This document shows positions 13,070 through 18,581 of a DNA stretch of 18,581 bases, piece by piece. The notes under the pieces are model-generated. The model ran no database searches. It was not told the DNA's origin and saw nothing but the letters and a program-made list of their open reading frames with translations. This DNA is from an uncultured Lachnospiraceae bacterium. Lineage in GTDB: Bacteria > Bacillota > Clostridia > Lachnospirales > Lachnospiraceae. The stretch covers positions 1 through 18,581 of the forward strand of contig CANQYH010000024.1 of assembly GCA_947628025.1 (NCBI GenBank), written 5' to 3'. Within the stretch, counting starts at the first letter, position 1. Each line of letters starts with the position of its first letter. A program made the position numbers and the translations under genes.

Positions 13070-15607
13070 ATGCTGGAGACAGGGACATTGTTAAACGGCA
13101 TGTACCGTCTGGTCGAGGAGATCGGTTCGGGCGGCGGCGGTATCGTCTATAAAGCATACCACGAGAACCTGCGGAAATATGTGGTGGTCAAGCAGATCAA
13201 GGACGTGGCGAAAGGGGTGCTCAGCAGCCGCGGGGAGGCGGATATACTGAAAAACCTCCGGAACACATATCTTCCGCAGGTATACGATTTTCTGGAGATC
13301 GACGGCGAGATCTATACGGTCATCGATTATGTGGACGGAGAATCGTTCGACAAGGCCCTGCGGCGGAATGGGCGCTTCCGGCAGAAAGACGTGCTCAAGT
13401 GGGCCAATCAGCTGGCTGAGGCGCTGGCTTACCTGCACCGGCAGAAACCGGCTGTGATACACAGCGACATCAAGCCGGCGAATATCATGCTGACGCCGGG
13501 CGGGGACATATGCCTGATCGATTTCAATGTGTCCCTGGCTTTCGATCAGTCCAAACGGCTTTCCGCGGGTATCAGCAAAGGGTATTCGCCGCCGGAGCAA
13601 TATTATAGGACGGATCTGTACTATTCCATGGCCGGCATAGAAAAGAAAGTACAGCCTCGGGACGGGGAGGATGGGGCGGAAGCGTCGGGTGATACGGGAG
13701 TACCCGGCGAGACCGGGTTGCCGGACGGGACAGAGGGATCGGATAGGACCGCGTCATCAGGCCCAATGGGAGTGCCTGGTAGGACGGAACTGCCGGACAG
13801 GGCAGAAATATCGGGCGAGACTGAGTTGCCGGAGGGGATAGGGGTATTCGGCGAGACCGATTTGCCGGACAGGACAGAAGCATCGGATGAAACCGATTTG
13901 CCGGATAAGACAGAGCTTTCAGATGAAACGGACGTGGCGAAAGCGACGGAATCGTCAGGCCAAACGAAACGATCGGACGAAACGGAACTGCCGGACAAGA
14001 CGGAACTACCGGACGAAACGGAGCTGCCGGAGTCAGGCGGGAAAGAGCCGCCGATAGCATCGGAACAGCCCGGAAAGACAGAAAAACCGGGCAAAACAGA
14101 GCCGCCGAAAGAACCTCCCGCCCGGAAGAAGCGTTCCGGCCATCCGGAAAAACATACGGTAGAAGACTTGATCGGCCGCGGCGTGGACGAGCGCTCGGAC
14201 ATATACAGCCTGGGCGCGACGCTCTACTGTCTGCTGACGGGAAACGTACCGTCGCGGGATTTCAGCCGGATCGTTCCTTTATCCCAGTGCGATGTTTCCG
14301 TCAGCGACGGCCTGACGAAGATCATTGAGAAAATGATGCAGCTGAACCCGGACGATCGGTTTCAGAACGGGATGGAATTAAGGGAAGCGCTGAAGAACAT
14401 AAAGAACTTTGACAAAAGGCAGCGCTCTTACCGCCTGTTTTGTATCGCCGGCAGCTGCGCGCTGCTCATATCCTACGCGGCGGGAGGCGGGCTGGTATAC
14501 GCGGGGACGCGTCTGCGGTTCCGGGAGCAGGCAAACGCATACAGCCAGGAGCTGGAACAGGCTTCCGGCTACATGGGCGAGGGGCAGTTTGCGGAAGCGC
14601 AGGCCTGCATCGACAATGCGCTGCAGAGTATCCCGACCCGGATCGACGCCTACGAGAGGCAGGCGTTGCTCCTCTACGATATGGGCGAGTATCAGAAGTG
14701 CGTGGAATATGGGCGCGACGCCGTGAACAGCCCGCAGTATTTTATCCAAAATGACGCCGACCGCCAGATCTTAGGCAGCATCCTCTATGTCACCGGAAAT
14801 GCCTATTATGAGCTGGGAGACTATGCCGATGCGGTAAACTGCTTTGAACTGGCGATCTCGTATTATCCGGACAACAGCGCCTTTTACCGGGATATGGGGA
14901 TCGCGCTGGCACGGTCCGGGAACACGGAGCGGGCGGCGGAGGTCCTGGATCAGGCGAAAGCGCTGGGCCTGGGGGAAGAATCGGTCTATATGCTTCAGGG
15001 GGAGATCGCGCTGGCGGAAGACCGCGGGGAGGAAGCGGCCGCATTTTTCCAGAATGCGCTGAGGACATTATCGGAGAGGAATCTGCAGATACGCTGTGTG
15101 ATCTTCTGTTCGGACGCGTATGAAAGTCTGGGCAGCGCTTACAGGCAGCAGGAAATCGATTTCCTGGAAAAATGGCAGAGTGCGTTTGGGGTCCGGGGCA
15201 GCAGCCAGGTGACGGAACGGCTGGCGGAGGTTTACGCCCGCGGAGACGATTATGACAAAGCGCTGGAACTGTTCCTTTCTCTGGAAAGCCAGGGCTACCG
15301 TTCGTACCAGTTATATGAAAATATCGCGATCCTCTATCAGGAACTGGGTCGGACGGAGGAAGCGGAAACCGTGCTGCAGGGGATGCTGGAGCAGTATCCG
15401 GACCGCTACACAACCTTTAAGCGGCTGGCGTTTCTGGAGGCGGACCGGCAGCAGAAGCTGGAAAACGGGGAGCGGGACTATGCGAAGATGCGCGAGTACT
15501 ATGAAAAAGCGCTGGCACTCTACGAGAAGAGGCAGGAGCAGGACGGCGAGATGCTCCAGTTGAAAAATATGATGGACGAACTGACAGAGGGTGGCTGGTT
15601 CGAATAG
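13070..15607 (+). CDS. Membrane Ser/Thr protein kinase with repeat insert and extracellular TPRs
   Basis: An 845-residue Hanks-type kinase. The Gly loop is IGSGGGGIVYK (18-28), the beta-3 Lys is K41 (VVVKQI), the helix-C Glu is E56, and the catalytic loop is VIHSDIKPANIML with D133, K135 and N138. Here HRD is HSD, and the Mg-binding motif is DFN (D151) instead of DFG. The APE-type motif is SPPEQ (173-177). About 185 residues follow, repetitive and rich in Thr, Glu, Pro and Asp. The C-lobe then resumes at VDERSDIYSLGATLYCLLTG (372 on), with a typical NPDDRFQNGMELREAL end. A TM segment is at about 457-480. Residues about 490-845 are TPR-like helical repeats (NAYYELGDYADAVNCFELAI, LAEVYARGDDYDKALELF) predicted outside. 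The essential Lys, Glu and Asp residues are present, so activity is likely. A lipoprotein gene follows after 20 bases; no PP2C phosphatase or FHA gene is nearby. Substrates are unknown. Confidence 0.9.
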   Translation: MLETGTLLNGMYRLVEEIGSGGGGIVYKAYHENLRKYVVVKQIKDVAKGVLSSRGEADILKNLRNTYLPQVYDFLEIDGEIYTVIDYVDGESFDKALRRNGRFRQKDVLKWANQLAEALAYLHRQKPAVIHSDIKPANIMLTPGGDICLIDFNVSLAFDQSKRLSAGISKGYSPPEQYYRTDLYYSMAGIEKKVQPRDGEDGAEASGDTGVPGETGLPDGTEGSDRTASSGPMGVPGRTELPDRAEISGETELPEGIGVFGETDLPDRTEASDETDLPDKTELSDETDVAKATESSGQTKRSDETELPDKTELPDETELPESGGKEPPIASEQPGKTEKPGKTEPPKEPPARKKRSGHPEKHTVEDLIGRGVDERSDIYSLGATLYCLLTGNVPSRDFSRIVPLSQCDVSVSDGLTKIIEKMMQLNPDDRFQNGMELREALKNIKNFDKRQRSYRLFCIAGSCALLISYAAGGGLVYAGTRLRFREQANAYSQELEQASGYMGEGQFAEAQACIDNALQSIPTRIDAYERQALLLYDMGEYQKCVEYGRDAVNSPQYFIQNDADRQILGSILYVTGNAYYELGDYADAVNCFELAISYYPDNSAFYRDMGIALARSGNTERAAEVLDQAKALGLGEESVYMLQGEIALAEDRGEEAAAFFQNALRTLSERNLQIRCVIFCSDAYESLGSAYRQQEIDFLEKWQSAFGVRGSSQVTERLAEVYARGDDYDKALELFLSLESQGYRSYQLYENIAILYQELGRTEEAETVLQGMLEQYPDRYTTFKRLAFLEADRQQKLENGERDYAKMREYYEKALALYEKRQEQDGEMLQLKNMMDELTEGGWFE
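13691..14032 (+). repeat. Nineteen tandem 18-base repeats (hexapeptide) inside the kinase domain
   Basis: Residues 208-321 can be read as 19 consecutive hexapeptides with consensus [E/K/R]-T-[E/D]-[L/x]-[P/S]-[D/G], such as ETDLPD, RTEASD, KTELSD, ETELPD, KTELPD and ETELPE. Thr is at position 2 in most units. The frame is kept throughout, and the units are degenerate at DNA level, so the array is not brand new. Confidence 0.85.
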
Positions 15608-15627
15608 ACACGCAGGAGGAAAAGCAG

Positions 15628-17478
15628 ATGAAAACATCCACGGGAAAAGGACGATCTTTGAAACGAAAAATGCGAACATACGCGGCGCTGTTGCTGCTGA
15701 CCGCGCTGGCCATGCTCAGCTCCGGCTGCAGCTCTAACGCGGAGAAACTGGCGGAACAGTTGTCGCTGGGAAACGGTTATTTCCTGGAAATGGACTATGA
15801 AAGTGCCATCGTAGCCTATAATCAGGCCATCGCGCTGGACCCGAAATGCGTCGAAGCGTACATCGGCCTGGCGAATGTGTATGCGGCCATGGGCGATTAT
15901 GAGAACGCCCTGGCGGTGCTGGCGCGCGGCCTGGGCGAAGTGGACGCGGAGGAGCTGCGGGCGAAAAACGCTGAGATTCAGAAGATGATCGACGAGTCCG
16001 CCGCAGCAGAAACCACGGAGGCGGAGACGGACGCTGCGGAGACGACTGAAGAGGAAACGACGGAGGCGGAAACGACGGAAGCAGAGACGACCGAGGAAGA
16101 AACGACTGCTGCGAAGACCGCGGAGGAAGAGTTAGAGGAACTGCTGGCTTTGGGAAACCAATATTTGGAAGCGGCGGATTACGAACAGGCGATCGAGGCA
16201 TTTCAGAGCGCTATGGAACTTGACCCGGCCTGTGTGCCCGCCTATTTGGGGCTGGCGGACGTTTACATGGCAATGGGTGACTTAGAGAGCGCACTGTCTA
16301 TATTGGAGCAGGGGTACGAGGTGACCGGCGATGACCAGATTGCGGCGAAGCTGGAGGAACTTCGGCCGGAGGAGACGACGGAAGAGGAAAAGACGGCGGA
16401 GGAAACAACCGAGGCGGAGACGGAGCCTGAGACGACGGAAGCGGAAACAACGGTGGCAGAGACGACGGTGGCGGAGACAACGGAAGCGGAGACTATCCTG
16501 GAAGAAACGTTGGAGACAGAAACAGAACCCGAGACGTCGGAGGCGGAAACAGCGCCTGAGACGACAATAGCAGAGACGACTGCTGCAGCAGTAAATAATA
16601 ATCAGGGTTTTGTTTCCTGGGCTGACGCAGGATTGGAAGATCATGTGATGGACTGGAAAGACGCGAATTTGGAAGCGGCAATGCGTGAAATCACGGGCAT
16701 CAGCGACAGAGATATTATGTTGAGCGATGTGTGGGAGATGACGGAACTAGATTTAGATTCGTACCAGATCAGTGATATAAGTGCACTGTCCAGCCTGACG
16801 AATCTGACGTATTTGAGCCTGGAAGATAACCAAATCAGTGACATAAGTGCGCTGCCTAGCCTGACGAATCTGACGGAACTGGATCTGGGGACTAACCAGA
16901 TCAGTGACATAAGTGCGCTGTCCGGTCTGACGAATCTGACGTCTTTGTATTTGTATTATAACCAGATCAGTGACATAAGTGCGCTGTCTAGCCTGACGAA
17001 TCTGACGTATTTGGGGCTGGAGTATAACCAGATCGGTGAAATAAGTGTGCTGTCCGGCCTGACGAATCTGACGTATTTGGGGCTGAATTATAACCAGATT
17101 AGTGACATAAGTGCGCTGTCTAGCCTGACAAATCTGGCGCATTTGAACCTGGAAGCTAACCAGATCAGTGATATAAGTGCACTGTCCGGCCTGACGAATC
17201 TGCCGATTTTGGATTTGGGGACTAACCAGATCAGTGATATAAGTGCACTGTCCGGCCTGACGAATCTGAGGATTTTGGATTTGGGGGCTAACCAGATCAG
17301 AGATATAAGCGTACTGTCCAGCCTGACGAATCTGGCGAATTTGAACCTGGGAGATAATCAGATCAGTGACATAAGTGCGCTATCCGGTCTGACGAATCTG
17401 ATATTTTTGTGGCTGGATGGTAATCAGATCAGTGATTATTCTCCGGTAGAGTTTGTCGGTGACGGTCTGGTTTATTAA
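15628..17478 (+). CDS. Lipoprotein with TPRs and ten leucine-rich repeats
   Basis: A 616-residue surface lipoprotein. The basic N-terminus (KGRSLKRKMR), hydrophobic core and lipobox LSSGC predict lipidation at C34. TPR block 1 (about 40-110; YFLEMDYESAIVAYNQAIALDP) is followed by a Thr/Glu/Ala linker (124-167). TPR block 2 (about 170-245; YLEAADYEQAIEAFQSAMELDP) is followed by a longer Thr/Glu linker (248-321). A cap (about 330-370; DANLEAAMREITGI) then leads into ten 22-residue leucine-rich repeats (388-607) of the internalin/SDS22 type, consensus S(S/G)LTNLxxLxLxxNQISDISAL. The protein ends soon after, without a sortase signal. LRR arrays usually bind proteins, so this may be an adhesin, scaffold or ligand-binding subunit. 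AGGAGGA precedes the ATG, 20 bases after the kinase stop, so the two are co-transcribed. The TPR pair inside it resembles the kinase's extracellular TPRs, which suggests that they contact each other. Confidence 0.9.
   Translation: MKTSTGKGRSLKRKMRTYAALLLLTALAMLSSGCSSNAEKLAEQLSLGNGYFLEMDYESAIVAYNQAIALDPKCVEAYIGLANVYAAMGDYENALAVLARGLGEVDAEELRAKNAEIQKMIDESAAAETTEAETDAAETTEEETTEAETTEAETTEEETTAAKTAEEELEELLALGNQYLEAADYEQAIEAFQSAMELDPACVPAYLGLADVYMAMGDLESALSILEQGYEVTGDDQIAAKLEELRPEETTEEEKTAEETTEAETEPETTEAETTVAETTVAETTEAETILEETLETETEPETSEAETAPETTIAETTAAAVNNNQGFVSWADAGLEDHVMDWKDANLEAAMREITGISDRDIMLSDVWEMTELDLDSYQISDISALSSLTNLTYLSLEDNQISDISALPSLTNLTELDLGTNQISDISALSGLTNLTSLYLYYNQISDISALSSLTNLTYLGLEYNQIGEISVLSGLTNLTYLGLNYNQISDISALSSLTNLAHLNLEANQISDISALSGLTNLPILDLGTNQISDISALSGLTNLRILDLGANQIRDISVLSSLTNLANLNLGDNQISDISALSGLTNLIFLWLDGNQISDYSPVEFVGDGLVY
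15997..16590 (+). repeat. Two Thr/Glu-rich low-complexity linkers of the lipoprotein
   Basis: Linker 1 (about 15997-16128) and linker 2 (16369-16590) are built from variations of TEAET, TEEET and TVAET. They separate TPR block 1, TPR block 2 and the LRR domain. The DNA is a degenerate repeat of ACGGAGGCGGAGACG-like units. The linkers are probably extended, charged stalks. Confidence 0.8.
16789..17448 (+). repeat. Ten tandem 66-base leucine-rich repeats
   Basis: In-frame units of exactly 66 bases run from the Ser codon at 16789 to 17448. A part unit precedes them (QISDISAL, about 16765-16788). Segments such as AACCAGATCAGTGA and CTGACGAATCTG recur almost unchanged in nearly every unit. Variation sits at the solvent-facing positions between LTNL and NQIS. 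Confidence 0.92.
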
Positions 17479-17713
17479 GAGCCCAGATTCGATAAAGTGT
17501 GGGGATACATTAGTGGCGAGGAGAGATTGCAGCTGATTGCAAGATCATTATCGATTAGTGCTTTTTTATAAAACGCATAGACAAAAACTCTTATATGAAA
17601 GCAGGCACATTAGCCGCCATGGAGAAACTGCACTCGAATGTAAGAGCACCAGCGGCCGATAGTTTCCCACAGAATAAGCAAAAGAAAATTCATACGCATA
17701 TCATCCGAATAAC

Positions 17714-17720
17714 GAGGAGG
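17714..17720 (+). promoter_or_regulatory. Ribosome binding site of the small membrane protein
   Basis: GAGGAGG lies nine bases before ATG at 17730. It is the main evidence that this short gene is translated and that translation does not start at the upstream ATG at 17595. Confidence 0.65.
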
Positions 17721-17729
17721 AGCAAAGAC

Positions 17730-17864
17730 ATGACATTAGGGACGACACTGCTGCTGTCAGGCGGCGCGGTATTGGCTGCGTCATTGGTGGGGACGATCGT
17801 CTGCATCATCGTCGGACATGGTAAGAAGAAGCGGCTGAAAGCATACCTGAAAGAGTGGTACTGA
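17730..17864 (+). CDS. 44-residue single-TM small protein
   Basis: The protein starts MTLGTTLLLSGGAVLAAS. A TM segment of about 25 residues (5-29) is followed by a strongly basic tail (GHGKKKRLKAYLKEWY). The positive-inside rule predicts N-out, C-in. The start is supported by a good ribosome site. I do not recognise the family. It lies 251 bases downstream of the LRR lipoprotein on the same strand, with no clear promoter or strong terminator between, so it could be read with that operon. Small membrane proteins of this kind often modulate a larger membrane complex; that is only a possibility here. Confidence 0.65.
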   Translation: MTLGTTLLLSGGAVLAASLVGTIVCIIVGHGKKKRLKAYLKEWY

Positions 17865-17885
17865 GGCCGGCGAGCGGCATTTTCC

Positions 17886-17921
17886 GGCGGCGCGGCAGAT
17901 AACTGCACGGGAAGCGCCGCC
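17886..17921 (+). terminator. GC-rich hairpin after the small membrane protein
   Basis: GGCGGCGC (17886-17893) pairs with GCGCCGCC (17914-17921) around a 20-base loop, 22 bases after the stop codon. No T-run follows, so this is a weak terminator candidate or an RNA-stabilising structure. Confidence 0.35.
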
Positions 17922-18061
17922 GCATTTCCCCGCCATATGAAATCCTGGTTCAGCGCCTGTTTTTCATAAAGGCGGCGGACCGTGAGGAACTTCGCGGAGG
18001 AGCCATTTATTGTGTGTGCACAGGCACGGCCGCTTTCCCCGGGACAGAGAAAATGGCAAAA

Positions 18062-18113
18062 ACAGGAAAAGTCCTTTTGAGATGATGCGTTCTTCTCAAA
18101 AGGACTTCCCTGT
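18062..18113 (-). terminator. Long hairpin, probable terminator of the minus-strand gene
   Basis: An inner 13-base-pair stem, AAGTCCTTTTGAG (18069-18081) with CTCAAAAGGACTT (18095-18107), is extended across a small internal bulge by ACAGG (18062-18066) with CCTGT (18109-18113). On the minus strand it is followed at once by TTTTTG, 80-130 bases after the stop of the coiled-coil gene. On the plus strand it is followed by GCATTTTCC, so it may act both ways. Confidence 0.6.
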
Positions 18114-18196
18114 GCATTTTCCGCGTTAATTTGCCACATGGACGGCTCCGGAACCGCCAGTCTTTTACTCCTTTTTCCCGCTATGCGCTCTGATTT

Positions 18197-18581
18197 TCAT
18201 TCATTCGCCCAAAACTGTTCCACCGCGGAAACGGCGTCCCCGACATCCAGGCCGTACCGCTCCTGCAGGCACTCGATCGCTTCTTCCCGGGATAACTGTT
18301 CGCCCCGGCAAATGGCGACCAACTGGCTCAAAACGTGGGAGAGTTTGCCTGATGCTTTCTTCAGCGCCTGGGTCGTTTCTTCCCGTATACGTTTTTCAGC
18401 CTTTAATTCCAGCTGTACGGTCTCTGCTTTATGCTCTGCGTCTTCTGCTTTCAGTTCCGCAGCTTCCAGCTTCTGCCGCGCCTCCGCCAGCTGCGCCCGT
18501 GCCTCCGCCGTGTTCCTCCGTTCCGCCTGGATGTTCATGCTGTCAAAATTTGCATTCTCAAACAGATATCCCATACCGCTT
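18197..18581 (-). CDS. C-terminal part of a coiled-coil protein, probably Rpn-type nuclease family
   Basis: The frame is open to the window edge. Codons before the ATG at 18574 read on without a stop (RYMGYLFEN), and no ribosome site is visible in the few bases available, so the gene probably extends beyond. Residues counted from that ATG show GYLFENANFDSMNIQAERRNT, then a long Ala/Glu/Lys/Arg coiled coil (about 17-75). A short helical C-terminal domain follows (LSREEAIECLQERYGLDVGDAVSAVEQFW). This layout is typical of the tail of Lachnospiraceae proteins annotated as Rpn-family recombination-promoting nuclease or putative transposase, whose PD-(D/E)XK nuclease domain would lie outside the window. 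I see no nuclease motif here, so the assignment rests on the tail only. If the ATG at 18574 is real instead, it would be a stand-alone 125-residue coiled-coil protein. Confidence 0.6.
   Translation of the reverse strand, partial: SGMGYLFENANFDSMNIQAERRNTAEARAQLAEARQKLEAAELKAEDAEHKAETVQLELKAEKRIREETTQALKKASGKLSHVLSQLVAICRGEQLSREEAIECLQERYGLDVGDAVSAVEQFWANE

Larger units (their letters stand above)
17865..18196. other. Intergenic region without a supported gene
   Basis: These 332 bases lie between convergent genes and hold two hairpins (17886-17921 and 18062-18113). No reading frame with a ribosome site and plausible protein was found. The long minus-strand frame through here lacks coding features and also runs through the small-protein gene. 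Confidence 0.6.

Noticed and set aside
16765..17448. Regular repeats considered as a CRISPR array.
   Set aside because: The unit is 66 bases, in frame, and encodes 22-residue leucine-rich repeats. There are no unique spacers of CRISPR type and no cas genes.
17486..17572. Terminator after the LRR lipoprotein, suggested by a T-run at 17562-17567.
   Set aside because: No stem of more than about three base pairs precedes the T-run.
17690..18139. 149-codon minus-strand frame.
   Set aside because: It overlaps the small-protein gene and two hairpins, with no ribosome site or family resemblance.

Overview
The window looks like chromosomal DNA of a fairly GC-rich Firmicute of the class Clostridia, most likely Lachnospiraceae or a close relative. 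The reasons are strong AGGAGG-type ribosome sites, a VanRS-type two-component system, cell-wall-binding repeats, a YdjI/YdjG/YdjH-like operon, a membrane Ser/Thr kinase with an extracellular TPR tail, and a coiled-coil tail like those of Rpn-type nuclease proteins. No rRNA, tRNA, CRISPR array, insertion sequence or phage gene was recognised.

Layout. (1) 1-1415: the 3' part of glycerol kinase, cut by the window start. (2) 1583-7675: a tight five-gene operon with every junction overlapping: VanR-like response regulator, VanS-like sensor kinase, an 808-residue exported two-TM protein with large extracytoplasmic parts, an ABC ATPase and an ABC-2 permease. (3) 7853-11124: an SPFH protein with three C-terminal zinc ribbons, a zinc-ribbon protein with a C-terminal membrane anchor, and a TPM-domain membrane protein. 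These match the B. subtilis YdjI, YdjG and YdjH trio, but no pspA is beside them. A hairpin that can end transcription from both sides follows. (4) 11376-12810, minus strand: a secreted cell-wall-binding-repeat protein with a repetitive Pro/Ser/Asp tail, and a small XRE-type regulator, each with its own signals. (5) 13070-17478, plus strand and divergent from the XRE gene: a Ser/Thr kinase with a TM segment and extracellular TPRs, followed 20 bases later by a TPR/leucine-rich-repeat lipoprotein. A 44-residue single-TM protein (17730-17864) comes next. (6) 18197-18581, minus strand: the coiled-coil C-terminal end of a protein that runs off the window.

The common theme is the cell envelope: a sensor-regulator pair, an exporter with an extracytoplasmic partner, an SPFH/TPM membrane-stress-type module, a wall-binding protein, and a transmembrane kinase paired with a surface lipoprotein. 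The genes have their own promoters or gaps, so joint function is inference from neighbourhood only.

The most unusual feature is the Ser/Thr kinase. About 185 residues, including nineteen tandem hexapeptides, sit between the APE-type motif and helix F of the catalytic domain. The next gene carries ten nearly identical 66-base leucine-rich repeats and Thr/Glu-rich linkers, and the nearby wall-binding protein carries a 36-base-period tail. The 11.4-17.5 kb stretch is thus unusually rich in in-frame coding repeats.
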